Below are positions 54,668 to 63,635 of a stretch of DNA of 64,000 nt, one piece after another; within the stretch, counting starts at the first letter, position 1, and each line of letters begins with the position of its first letter. The stretch is from Streptomyces mangrovisoli (GTDB lineage: Bacteria; Actinomycetota; Actinomycetes; Streptomycetales; Streptomycetaceae), in contig NZ_LAVA02000015.1 in NCBI RefSeq assembly GCF_000974985.2, forward strand, positions 156,255 through 220,254. The letters run 5' to 3'. A program made the translations under genes and the position numbers. Under the pieces are notes generated by a model that saw only the letters and a program-made list of their open reading frames with translations, did not search any database and had not been told where the DNA came from.

Positions 54668-56329
54668 TCAGGTGCGGCGCAGCCACACCGTGGTGTCCGG
54701 GGGCAGCAGGGCGGCCGCTCCGTCCACCGCGGAGTCGCTCGCCAGCACCACCGCCGTGTCCGCCGGCAGCGGCGCGGGCGTCGGGGAGAGGTTGGCGACG
54801 CAGACGAACCCGTCGGCCCGCTCGAAGGCGAGCACGCCCGGGTCGTCGACCGGCAGCCACGCGAACCGCTCGTCGTGCAGCCCCGGTTCGGCCCGCCGGA
54901 GGGCGAGCGCGGTGCGGTAGAAGCGGAGCATGGAGCCGGGGCGCCCGCTCTGCGCCTCGGCGGTGCTGTCGGCCCAGTCGGCGGGCTGCGGCAGCCACGG
55001 CGGGGCGCTCGCGCCGGGCGGGCTGAACCCGAAGGGCGGCTCCTGTCCGGACCAGGGCAGCGGCACCCGGCAGCCGTCGCGGCCGATGTCGGCGCCGCCG
55101 GTGCGGTGGAAGATCGGGTCCTGGCGCAGCTCGGCCGGGATGTCCTCGACCTCGCCCAGGCCCAGTTCCTCGCCCTGGTAGATGTAGTGCCCGCCGGGCA
55201 GCGCGAGGGCCAGCAGCAGCGCGGCGCGGGCCCGGCGGGTGCCGAGGACGAGGTCGGTGCTGGTGCCGTGCTGGCGCAGGGCGTGCCCGTAGGAGGAGTC
55301 GGCCCGGCCGTAGCGGGTGACGTGCCGGGTGACGTCGTGGTTGGAGAGCACCCAGGTCGGGGCCGCCCCCACGGACGCGTGCGCGTCGAGCGTGGCGTCG
55401 ATGCAGCCGCGCAGCGCGGCCGGCTCCCAAGGGCTGTTCAGATAGTCGAAGTTGAAGGCGGTGTGCATCTCGTCGGGCCGCAGGTAGTGCGCGAACCGCA
55501 CCGGGTCGGCCAGCCACACCTCGCCGATCAGCGCCCGGGGCGGCGCGTACTGCTCGGCCACCGCGCGCCAGGAGCGGTAGATGGCGTGCACGTCGTCACG
55601 GTCGATGTACGGGTGCGGCACCGGCGGGGACGCCGGGTCGAAGTCGGGCAGTTCGGGGTCTTTCGCGGGCATCGTGGCGGAGTCGATGCGTACACCGTCG
55701 GCGCCCAGGTCGAACCAGAAGCGCAGGACGCTCTCGTGCTCCTCGCGGACCTTGGGGTTGTTCCAGTTCAGGTCGGGCTGCTCCGGCGCGAACAGGTGCA
55801 GGTACCACTCGCCGGGTCCGCCGTCGGGGTTCGGGACACGGGTCCAGGCCGGGCCGCCGAACACCGACTGCCAGTCGTTGGGCGGGAGTTCACCGTCGGA
55901 CCCCCGGCCGGGGCGGAACCAGAACAGGTCGCGGGCCTCCGCGCCGGGCCCGGCCTCGCGCGCCTCGCGGAACCAGGCGTGCTGGTCGGAGACATGGTTC
56001 GGTACGACGTCGACGACGATCCGCAGGCCGAGCCGGTGCGCCTCCTCGATGAGCGCGCCGGCCTGCGCGAGGTCGCCGAACACCGGGTCGATGCGCCGGT
56101 AGTCGGCGACGTCGTAGCCCGCGTCGGCCTGGGGCGAGGCGTACCACGGGCTGAACCACAGCGCGTCGACGCCGAGTTCGGCCAGGTAGGGCAGACGCTC
56201 GCGGACGCCGGCCAGGTCGCCCACGCCGTCGCCGTCGCCGTCGGCGAAGGAGCGGGGGTAGACCTGGTAGATGACGGCGTCACGCCACCACTCCTGGCGC
56301 TGGGACGCGGTGTCGTTCGCTGTGGCCAC
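54668..56329 (-). CDS. GH13 alpha-glucosidase
   Basis: The 553-residue enzyme has no signal peptide and so is cytoplasmic. The four GH13 regions are visible: DVVPNH (I), DGVRIDSATM with the nucleophile Asp (II), IGEVW with the acid/base Glu (III) and LSNHDVTRH (IV). The start YQVYPRSFADGDGDGVGDL is typical of alpha-glucosidases of the oligo-1,6-glucosidase/AglA group. It should split short alpha-glucosides brought in by the two permeases encoded upstream. The GTG at 56329 has AAGGAG 9 bases before it. Linkage preference cannot be read directly. Confidence 0.93.
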   Translation of the reverse strand: MATANDTASQRQEWWRDAVIYQVYPRSFADGDGDGVGDLAGVRERLPYLAELGVDALWFSPWYASPQADAGYDVADYRRIDPVFGDLAQAGALIEEAHRLGLRIVVDVVPNHVSDQHAWFREAREAGPGAEARDLFWFRPGRGSDGELPPNDWQSVFGGPAWTRVPNPDGGPGEWYLHLFAPEQPDLNWNNPKVREEHESVLRFWFDLGADGVRIDSATMPAKDPELPDFDPASPPVPHPYIDRDDVHAIYRSWRAVAEQYAPPRALIGEVWLADPVRFAHYLRPDEMHTAFNFDYLNSPWEPAALRGCIDATLDAHASVGAAPTWVLSNHDVTRHVTRYGRADSSYGHALRQHGTSTDLVLGTRRARAALLLALALPGGHYIYQGEELGLGEVEDIPAELRQDPIFHRTGGADIGRDGCRVPLPWSGQEPPFGFSPPGASAPPWLPQPADWADSTAEAQSGRPGSMLRFYRTALALRRAEPGLHDERFAWLPVDDPGVLAFERADGFVCVANLSPTPAPLPADTAVVLASDSAVDGAAALLPPDTTVWLRRT

Positions 56330-56443
56330 GTGGGCTGGCTCCTTGATCGGGAAGGTGGGGCGCCGGGTCCGGTGCACGGCGCGGCGGACCCGGCCCGGGG
56401 CGGGCCGGATCGCGTGGGGGTGTCGGTGGTGGGGGAGTGCGGG

Positions 56444-57415
56444 TCAGCCCTTGAGGGCGCCCGCGGACAGGCCGCCGAGGATGTGCCGCTGGAAGACCAG
56501 GAAGAGCACGATCATCGGGACGGCGGCGATGGTCAGGCCCGCGATCATCTCCGTCGGCGGGACCTGCGTGGTGGAGGTGGACAGCCGGTGCAGGGCGACC
56601 GACAGGGTCTGCCGGTCGGGGTCCTGGAGCACCAGCAGCGGCCACAGGAAGTCCTTCCACATCCCCACGACGGAGAAGATGGACACGACCGCGAGGACCG
56701 GGCGGGACAACGGCAGCACCACCCGCAGCAGGACCTGCAGCCGGGAGGCGCCGTCGATGGCGGCGGCGTCGAGGATGTCGCCGGGTATCTGGTCGAAGAA
56801 GCGGCGCAGCACATAGATGTTGAAGGCGTTCGCCGCGCCCGGCAGCCACAGTGCCCACGGGGTGTTGAGCAGGTTCAGGTGGAGGATCGGCAGGTCGTTC
56901 ACGGTCAGGTACAGGGGGACCAGCAGCGCGGCGGCGGGCAGCATCAGGCTGGCGAGCATCGCGCCGAAGACGAACTTGCCGAGGACGGGCCGGAGTCGGG
57001 ACAGCGAGTAGGCGGCGCAGACGTCCACCGCCATCTGGATGAACCAGCCGCCGGCCGCGTAGTAGACGGTGTTGAGGAAGAAGTGGGCGATGTCCATCTG
57101 CGTCCACGCGTCCCGGTACGCGGAGAGGTGCACCGACTTCGGCAGCAGCGTCGGCGTCGCGGCGGCGAACTCCCGCGGTGTCTCCAGGGCGGAGGACGCC
57201 ATCCAGTACAGGGGGAAGACGAACACCGCGACGAACAGCACGATCGTGAGGGTCAGTACGGCGTAGTAGACGCGGCGGTTGCGGGGCCGGGCCAGTTCCT
57301 GCGCCGAGATCAGGCTGCGGGGCGCGGGGGCGGGGGCGGGGGCGCGACGGGAGGCGGGGCGGGCCTTGGAGCCGGCGGCGGTGCGGGGCGTGAGGCCGGG
57401 GGCGGTGGTGGTCAT
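56444..57415 (-). CDS. Sugar ABC permease, MalG-like
   Basis: The 323-residue protein has six membrane helices after a disordered Pro/Ala/Arg-rich N-terminus of about 35 residues. The EAA loop (AAAIDGASRLQVLLRVVLPLSRP) contacts the ATPase. It forms the channel with the MalF-like protein encoded just upstream. No ATPase gene is present; Streptomyces sugar importers usually share the MsiK ATPase encoded elsewhere. Confidence 0.92.
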   Translation of the reverse strand: MTTTAPGLTPRTAAGSKARPASRRAPAPAPAPRSLISAQELARPRNRRVYYAVLTLTIVLFVAVFVFPLYWMASSALETPREFAAATPTLLPKSVHLSAYRDAWTQMDIAHFFLNTVYYAAGGWFIQMAVDVCAAYSLSRLRPVLGKFVFGAMLASLMLPAAALLVPLYLTVNDLPILHLNLLNTPWALWLPGAANAFNIYVLRRFFDQIPGDILDAAAIDGASRLQVLLRVVLPLSRPVLAVVSIFSVVGMWKDFLWPLLVLQDPDRQTLSVALHRLSTSTTQVPPTEMIAGLTIAAVPMIVLFLVFQRHILGGLSAGALKG

Positions 57416-57427
57416 CTCTTGTCCTCC

Positions 57428-58384
57428 TCAGCCCTGGTCCGACGAGTCGCGGGTCAGCCGCAGGTAGCACGCGGCGAACACGGCGAGCACGGCGAACAGC
57501 AGCACACTCATGGCGGCGGCGAGGCCGAAGTCGTTGTTGACGGCGAAGGCGTACCGGTAGATCAGCGTCATCACCGTGATCGTGGACGGGTTGGTGAACC
57601 CGGTGAGCTGGAACGGCTCGATGAACACCTGCATGGTGGAGATGATCTGGAGCAGCAGCAGGACCAGCATCACGAACCGCATCTGCGGCAGCGTCACATG
57701 GCGCAGCCGCGCCCAGAGCCCGGCGCCGTCGAGCTCCGCCGCCTCGTAGAGGTCGCCCGGGATGGACTGGAGCGCGGCCAGGTACATCAGGGTCGCGCCG
57801 CCCATGTTGGCCCAGGTCGACACCAGGACGAGGGAGATCATCGCCATGTGCGGCGACTGCACCCACTGCGAGGTCGGCAGGTGCGCGCCCCGCAGCAGCG
57901 TGTTGAATAGTCCCTGGCCGGGGTCGTAGAAGTACTGCCAGAGCATCACGCAGACGATCGGCGGCAGCATCACCGGCAGATAGACCGCGATCCGGAAGAA
58001 CCCCTTGAAGTGGCGCAGTTCGTTGAGCAGGACCGCGATGACCAGCGGTACCGCGTAGCCGAGCACCAGGGCGATGCCCGTGAACTCGGCGGTGTTGCGC
58101 CAGGCCGTCCAGAACAGCGGGTCGGCGAAAAGATGGTGGTAGTTGGTCAGGCCCACCCATTCGGGGTCGGTGATGAGGTTGTCCTGCTGGAAACTGAGGG
58201 TGATGCCGCGGACCAGCGGATACCACGAGAAGTACGCGAAGCAGAGAATGCCGGCCGCCAGGAAGGCGTACGCCAGCGCGTTGTCGGCGATCCTGCGCCG
58301 CAGCCGGCTGCGGCGCCGCTGCCGGGGATCGGGCGTCGCGGAGACGCGTACTTCGCTGCGGTGCGGCGCCAGTGACGTCGCCAT
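57428..58384 (-). CDS. Sugar ABC permease, MalF-like
   Basis: The 318-residue protein has six helices and the EAA loop EAAELDGAGLWARLRHVTLP. It is 12 bp from the MalG-like gene, so they are cotranscribed. The N-terminus is basic (RQRRRSRLRRR) and cytoplasmic. It belongs with the binding lipoprotein gene 284 bp upstream. Confidence 0.92.
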   Translation of the reverse strand: MATSLAPHRSEVRVSATPDPRQRRRSRLRRRIADNALAYAFLAAGILCFAYFSWYPLVRGITLSFQQDNLITDPEWVGLTNYHHLFADPLFWTAWRNTAEFTGIALVLGYAVPLVIAVLLNELRHFKGFFRIAVYLPVMLPPIVCVMLWQYFYDPGQGLFNTLLRGAHLPTSQWVQSPHMAMISLVLVSTWANMGGATLMYLAALQSIPGDLYEAAELDGAGLWARLRHVTLPQMRFVMLVLLLLQIISTMQVFIEPFQLTGFTNPSTITVMTLIYRYAFAVNNDFGLAAAMSVLLFAVLAVFAACYLRLTRDSSDQG

Positions 58385-58448
58385 AGAACTCTCTCCTTGT
58401 TGCTCGACCGGGTTGCCGGTCCGCCCTGTCGGGGGGCTGGGAGGGTGC

Positions 58449-58517
58449 GGGTCCCGCGCCGGGCAGTGCGCGGGACCCGCCGGCGGTACGGCGGCCGGGA
58501 CGCCGTACCGCCGGCGG
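58449..58517 (-). promoter_or_regulatory. Tandem strong hairpins between binding-protein and permease genes
   Basis: Stem A pairs GGGTCCCGCGC (58449-58459) with GCGCGGGACCC (58468-58478). Stem B pairs CCGCCGGCGGTACGGCG (58477-58493) with its complement at 58501-58517, a perfect 17-bp stem. GCGGGACGCCGTACCG-type units recur three times from 58497 to 58560. Such hairpins often lower expression of permeases relative to the binding protein. Confidence 0.7.
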
Positions 58518-58668
58518 GGGCGGGACGCCGTACCGCTCTGGGGGGCGGGACGCCGTACCGTCGCCGCGGGGGTCGGTGCCGGACCGGTGGCGGGGCGGGG
58601 TGACCGGTCCGGCGGCTCGCACCGGGTGCGGTCTCAGGCCGTTGCGGCCGGCCCCGGCACCCGGCGGG

Positions 58669-60036
58669 TCACTGTGCGGCGAGCAGGGTGTCGACCTGCT
58701 TCGACGCGTCGGAGAGCAGCTTGTCGATGTCCGCGTCCTTCTGGGTGAGGACCTTGGCCATCGCGGTGTCCAGGACGGCGTAGATCTTCTGCGCCTGCGG
58801 CGGCTCCAGCTTCAGCGGGATCTTGCCGACCGATTCGGTGAACGGGGCGTAGTTCTCGACCGGTTCGTTGGCGTACTTCTTGTCGGCCGCCGCCACGGTC
58901 TGCTCGGCGGCGCCGGACCAGATGTTCGGCTCGGGCAGGCCGACCGGCTGCTTGTTCTCCGCCGCGCGCTTCTTGCCCGACGTGATGCGGTCCGTGTTCT
59001 CGTACTTGAACATCACCCAGGCGAGTGCCGCCTTGGTCTGGGCGGGGGTGTTCTTCGGGTTGAACATGAAGCCGCCGCCTCCGGCGAGCGTGCCCTTGCC
59101 CTCCGGCATCGCGCCCAGGCCGTACTCCTTCGGGTCGCCCTTGTACTGCGCGGCTATGGTCGGGATGTTGTCCGACGTGGCGAGGTACATGCCCAGCTTG
59201 CCGGAGCCCATCATCTGCAGCAGGTCGGCCCACTCCAGGAGTTGGCGCTTGCCCATCGAGTCGTCGGTCCAGCGCATGTCGTGCAGCTGCTGGAGCACCG
59301 CGTGTCCGGTGGCGTTGTCGAAGTCGGCCTTCCAGGTGCCGTCCGCCTGCTGCTCGGCGACGTCGCCGCCGCGCGAGTACATCTCGGCGGTGAAGTGCCA
59401 GCCGCCGGTGTTGGACTTGCTGTAGTCGCCGTACCCGACGACGCCGCCGCCCAGGGCGGCGATCTTCTTGGCGTCCGCCCGGACCTCGTCCCAGGTGGTG
59501 GGCGGCTTGTCGGGGTCGAGGCCGGCCTTCTTGAACAGGGTCCGGTTGTAGACGAGCCCCATGGAGTAGTTGCCCTCGGTCACGCCGTACGTGCGGCCGG
59601 CCTTGTCCTGGAAGACCTGGCGCAGCTGCGGCTTGACCTGCTGGGCCGCGGGATAGTCCTTGAGGTAGTCCGTGATGTCGGCCGCCTGGTGCTTGGCGAT
59701 GAGGCCGGCCGGGTCGGTCAGGTAGACGTAGTAGGCGTTCTCCAGCTGGCCGCCCGCGAGCTTGGTGGAGAAGGTCTGCGGATCCATCTGCCCCTCGTGC
59801 GGCACGACATGGATCTTCGGGTTGGCCTTCTCGAAGGCCGCCACGTCCGACAGGAAGATCTTGCGGTTGACCGGGTCGGTCTTGGCCGGCATGTCGTTCA
59901 CCGTGATGGTGACCTTGCCGTCCGAGGAGGCGGAACCGTCCGAGCTGCCGCAGCCGCTCGCGGTGAGGGCGAGGGTCGCCGCGGCCGCCACGGCGACTGC
60001 GATGCGGGCTCTGCTGCCCGCCGGGAAACCGGTCAT
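58669..60036 (-). CDS. Sugar ABC transporter substrate-binding lipoprotein
   Basis: The 455-residue precursor has a lipoprotein signal ending in TASGC (C29). The mature part is a MalE-like family 1 binding protein (DVAAFEKANPKIHVVPHEG, TYGVTEGNYSMGLVYN, GSGKLGMYLATSDNIP, PKEYGLGAMPEGKGTLAGGG). It captures oligosaccharides for the MalF/MalG-like permeases encoded after it. I chose the ATG at 60036, behind AGGGACG. It diverges from the secreted GH87-like gene, which suggests that the ligand is a product of that enzyme. Confidence 0.92.
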   Translation of the reverse strand: MTGFPAGSRARIAVAVAAAATLALTASGCGSSDGSASSDGKVTITVNDMPAKTDPVNRKIFLSDVAAFEKANPKIHVVPHEGQMDPQTFSTKLAGGQLENAYYVYLTDPAGLIAKHQAADITDYLKDYPAAQQVKPQLRQVFQDKAGRTYGVTEGNYSMGLVYNRTLFKKAGLDPDKPPTTWDEVRADAKKIAALGGGVVGYGDYSKSNTGGWHFTAEMYSRGGDVAEQQADGTWKADFDNATGHAVLQQLHDMRWTDDSMGKRQLLEWADLLQMMGSGKLGMYLATSDNIPTIAAQYKGDPKEYGLGAMPEGKGTLAGGGGFMFNPKNTPAQTKAALAWVMFKYENTDRITSGKKRAAENKQPVGLPEPNIWSGAAEQTVAAADKKYANEPVENYAPFTESVGKIPLKLEPPQAQKIYAVLDTAMAKVLTQKDADIDKLLSDASKQVDTLLAAQ

Positions 60037-60581
60037 GGATCGTCCCTGATCGTGAGGTGGGGAATGCGGGAACCCGCTCATCCCTGTGAGGTGACGAACA
60101 AGTTACGTGCGTGCCCATCCCGGAGCAATATGTAAACCCACATGCGCAACGCGTCGACAACTCCTGTCATCCGGGCCGTAATTGACCGACGAAACTTGAC
60201 GCAAGAAATCGACATGCCTGTTTTCGACCGATTGTCGTGACCTTCCGGATGTGCTTTCCTCGACCGTCCGCCGGGTTCGGTGGCAAGTCTCCATGCTCCG
60301 AGGCGCCGTTGTTCAGCAGGTCAGATGAAGTGTTCGCGCCGCATGCAGCGCGCGTTGCAAAAATTCGACAGGAAACATGGAGCAGGCGACAAGTTCCGCT
60401 TGCGTTCGCGAGCGCCGGTCGTCTTATCCCCGCTGGTGATTCCGGATGTGCGGGCCGAGAAACGCTGTCGGATCGCCGCACCCGCATTTCCGGGCGCCGG
60501 CTCGATGCATTGCCCGCGGGTTAACGCCGGGCTACGGTGCGCGTCACCCAACCCCGCCCTCCTCCCCTCGGGAGTACCCCC
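60037..60581. other. Divergent control region between sugar operon and secreted glucanase gene
   Basis: These 545 bp contain both promoters and no convincing gene. The GC content is lower than in the coding parts. CTTGACGCAAG at 60195-60205 is a short palindrome (4-3-4) resembling LacI-type half-sites, and TTGCAA lies near 60354. Either could be an operator for the flanking LacI proteins, but neither is proven. Confidence 0.55.
60195..60205. promoter_or_regulatory. Candidate LacI-type operator
   Basis: CTTGACGCAAG has CTTG and CAAG arms around a 3-base centre, 159 bp upstream of the binding-protein start. LacI-family maltose regulators of Streptomyces recognise CTTGCAG-like elements, so this is only a plausible match. 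Confidence 0.3.
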
Positions 60582-63545
60582 ATGCGCCAATTCCCGCACA
60601 ACGTACGTGTGTTGTACATGAGACCGGTGGTCGTCGCGGTCGCCGCCCTCGTGGCGCTGCTGTGCGCGCTGACCGGCTGGCCGCCGCCCGCGGCCGCCGC
60701 GACGTCCACCACCTATCAGGCGGAATCAGCCGCGCTCTCCGGCGGCGCCGTCGTCGCGAGCGACCACACCGGCTACACCGGCACCGGCTTCGTCGGCGGC
60801 TACACCGACACCGACAAGGGCACCGCGGCCACGACCTTCACCGTGAACGCCGCAAGCGCCGACGCGTACGTGTCCGCGCTGCGCTACGCCAACGGCTCGG
60901 GCGTGACCCAGAGTCTGTCCGTGTACGTGCGCGGCACCAAGGCCGCCACCGTCCAACTCCCGGTCACGGCCGACTGGAACACCTGGGCCACCGTGAGCAC
61001 GACGGTGAGCCTGAGCGCCGGCGACAACACGGTCGCCTACACGTACGACAGCACCGACACCGGCAACGTCAACCTGGACGCGATCACCGTGACCGCCGCG
61101 CCCGCGACCCCCGCCGGCCAGTACGAGGCGGAGACCGCGGCACTCTCCGGCGGAGCGGTCACCGAGACCGAGCACTCCGGCTACAACGGCACCGGATACG
61201 TGGGCGGTTACACCGACACCCACAAGGGCACCGCCGCGACCACCTTCACCGTGAACGCCACGGACGCCGGCACGGCCGCCGTGGGCCTGCGCTACGCCAA
61301 CGGCACCGGCTCCGCGCAGACCCTCTCGGTGTACCTCAACGGCACCAAGGCGCTGACCACTTCGCTGGCCGCGACCGCCGACTGGAACACGTGGGCCGTC
61401 CGCAGCGAGAACCTGACCCTGAAGGCGGGCGCCAACACCGTCGCGTACCGCTTCGACAGCGGCGACTCCGGCAACGTCAACCTCGACGACATCACCGTGG
61501 ACACCGGCACCACGACCGACCCGGGTTCGGGCGGTTCGGGCGGCGCGGCCGGCCAGGCCTACGAGGCCGAGACCGCCTTCTTCACGGGCGGCCCCGCGAC
61601 CGCCACCTCCCTGACCGGCTACTCCGGCACCGGATACCTCACCGGCTTCACCACACAGGGCGCGCAGACGGTCGTCGACACCTCGGTCCCGTCGGCGGGC
61701 ACATATCCCGTCGCCGTCACCTACCGCAACACCACCAGCGCGGCGCAGACCCTCTCGCTGTACCTCAACGGCGTCAAGTCGTCGCAGCTGAGCCTGCCCG
61801 CCGCCACCGGCTGGGCGCACGTGTCCGTCTCCGTGAAGCTGCGCTCCGGACTCAACCTCGTGGGCCTGCAGACCGACGCGGGCGACACCGGCAACGTGGC
61901 GGTCGACAGCGTCTCCGTCGACGGCGGCACCGCCCTCGCGACCCAGGGCGCGACGCTGCCGTACACCGAGTACCGGGCGGCGGACGCCACCACCACGGGC
62001 ACGGTCCTCGCGACCGGCACCACCTACCCGAGCATGTCCGCCGAGTCCACCGGCCGCAGCGCGGTCAAGCTGTCGGCCACCGGCCAGTACGTCCAGATCA
62101 CCCTCGCCGAGCCCGCCAACGCGGTCGTCGTGCGCTACTCGATCCCCGACACGGCGTCCGGCTCGGTCACCACCGCGCCCCTGTCGCTCTACGCGGGCTC
62201 CACCAAGGTCACCGACCTCCAGACGACCAACAAGTACTCCTGGATCTACGGCCCCGGCTACTACGACACCAACACGCCCGGCTACAGCGGCGACAGCGCC
62301 GGACACCACTACTACGACGAGGTGCGCTACCTCAACACCGCCACCTGGCCCGCCGGTACCGTCCTCAAGCTCCAGAAGGACGCCGCGGACACCGCGGCCT
62401 CGTACACCGTCGACGTCATCGACACCGAACTCGTCGACGCCGCCTCCACGATGCCCGCCGGCTACGTGTCCGCCGCCGACTACGGCGTCACCCCCGGCGC
62501 CGGCGACGTGACCGGCGCCCTCAACACCGCGCTGAGCACGGCCTCCTCGGCGGGCAAGGGCCTGTGGCTGCCGTCCGGCACCTACACGATCTCCGGCCGC
62601 GTGAACCTCACGAACGTCTCCCTGCGCGGCGCCGGCCCCTGGTACACGACCCTCAACTCCACGGCCGAGAACGGCTCGGGCGGCCTGTTCGCCAACGGCG
62701 GGCGCAACCAGATCGCCGACCTGACGATCTCCGGCGACCAGACCTTCCGCAACAACGACTCCGGTGCCGCCGCGATCGAGGGCACCTTCACCTCCGGTTC
62801 CCTGATCTCCGACGTGTGGATGGAACACACCAAGGTCGGCCTGTGGGCCAACCCGGGCACCGGCCTGCTCGTCTCCGGCCTCCGCGCCCGCGACATCTTC
62901 GCCGACGGCATCCATGTCCACGGCGGCTCGTCCGGCACCCGCGTCGAGCAGTCCAACGTGCGCAACACGGGCGACGACAACATCGCCCTGGACACCGAGG
63001 GCGGCAACGTCACCGACAGCACCGTCTCCCACAACACCGTCCAACTCCCCATCCAGGCCAACGGCATCGGCGTGTACGGCGGAGGCGGCAACACCCTGGA
63101 GAACAACTCCGTCAGCGACACGGTCGCCTTCGGTTCCGGCATCACCGTCAGCACCTACTTCGGACAGGGCTTCTCCGGCGCCACCACCGTGCGGGACAAT
63201 CTCCTCACCCGCTGCGGCTCGTACCACATCAACTGGGCGACGAACATCGGCGCGTTGTGGATCTACGCCGACACCGCCGACATCACCCAGCCCGTCACCG
63301 TCACCGGGAACACCATCAAGGACAGCACCTACCAGGGCGTACTCCTCAGCTACGCCAAGCAGATCGGCAACCTCACCCTCGACAACGACACCATCACGAA
63401 CGCCGGCACGTACGGCTTCGACCTCAACAACGTGACCGGCGGGATGACGGTGTCCCACACCACCGTCACGGCGAAGACCGGCGGTCTGCTCAACAACGCG
63501 CCCGGCTTCACCATCACGCGCGGCAGCGGCAACAGCGGGTTCTGA
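60582..63545 (+). CDS. Secreted GH87-like alpha-1,3-glucanase with three CBM35-type modules
   Basis: The 987-residue precursor starts after GGGAG, with a signal peptide to about residue 40. Three beta-sandwich modules follow (about 45-170, 178-307 and 325-450), each with YxAExA and a late GNVNLDAITV-type calcium/fold motif, as in CBM35/CBM6. The rest is a beta-sandwich (TEYRAADATTTGTVLATGTT, SIPD) and right-handed beta-helix. D775 (FADGIHVHGG) and D798-D799 (NTGDDNIALD) are spaced exactly like D1045, D1068 and D1069 of the Paenibacillus GH87 enzyme. GH87 enzymes hydrolyse alpha-1,3-glucan of fungal walls or dental mutan. It diverges from a sugar import operon with an alpha-glucosidase. Confidence 0.82.
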   Translation: MRQFPHNVRVLYMRPVVVAVAALVALLCALTGWPPPAAAATSTTYQAESAALSGGAVVASDHTGYTGTGFVGGYTDTDKGTAATTFTVNAASADAYVSALRYANGSGVTQSLSVYVRGTKAATVQLPVTADWNTWATVSTTVSLSAGDNTVAYTYDSTDTGNVNLDAITVTAAPATPAGQYEAETAALSGGAVTETEHSGYNGTGYVGGYTDTHKGTAATTFTVNATDAGTAAVGLRYANGTGSAQTLSVYLNGTKALTTSLAATADWNTWAVRSENLTLKAGANTVAYRFDSGDSGNVNLDDITVDTGTTTDPGSGGSGGAAGQAYEAETAFFTGGPATATSLTGYSGTGYLTGFTTQGAQTVVDTSVPSAGTYPVAVTYRNTTSAAQTLSLYLNGVKSSQLSLPAATGWAHVSVSVKLRSGLNLVGLQTDAGDTGNVAVDSVSVDGGTALATQGATLPYTEYRAADATTTGTVLATGTTYPSMSAESTGRSAVKLSATGQYVQITLAEPANAVVVRYSIPDTASGSVTTAPLSLYAGSTKVTDLQTTNKYSWIYGPGYYDTNTPGYSGDSAGHHYYDEVRYLNTATWPAGTVLKLQKDAADTAASYTVDVIDTELVDAASTMPAGYVSAADYGVTPGAGDVTGALNTALSTASSAGKGLWLPSGTYTISGRVNLTNVSLRGAGPWYTTLNSTAENGSGGLFANGGRNQIADLTISGDQTFRNNDSGAAAIEGTFTSGSLISDVWMEHTKVGLWANPGTGLLVSGLRARDIFADGIHVHGGSSGTRVEQSNVRNTGDDNIALDTEGGNVTDSTVSHNTVQLPIQANGIGVYGGGGNTLENNSVSDTVAFGSGITVSTYFGQGFSGATTVRDNLLTRCGSYHINWATNIGALWIYADTADITQPVTVTGNTIKDSTYQGVLLSYAKQIGNLTLDNDTITNAGTYGFDLNNVTGGMTVSHTTVTAKTGGLLNNAPGFTITRGSGNSGF

Positions 63546-63551
63546 GACGGA

Positions 63552-63597
63552 GGGCGGGACAGGCCGTCGGCAACGGGGCCGACGGCCTGTCCCGCCC
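63552..63597 (+). terminator. Very strong hairpin terminator after the glucanase gene
   Basis: A perfect 20-bp stem (63552-63571 with 63578-63597) and 6-base loop follow the stop codon by 6 bases. Confidence 0.85.
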
Positions 63598-63623
63598 CCG
63601 GAATCCGGCCCGGCACCTGCGGT

Positions 63624-63629
63624 TACACT
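63624..63629 (+). promoter_or_regulatory. Probable -10 element of a leaderless LacI gene
   Basis: TACACT ends 6 bases before the ATG at 63636 and no ribosome site precedes that ATG. Transcription would begin at or next to the start codon. Confidence 0.45.
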
Positions 63630-63635
63630 CCCGGC

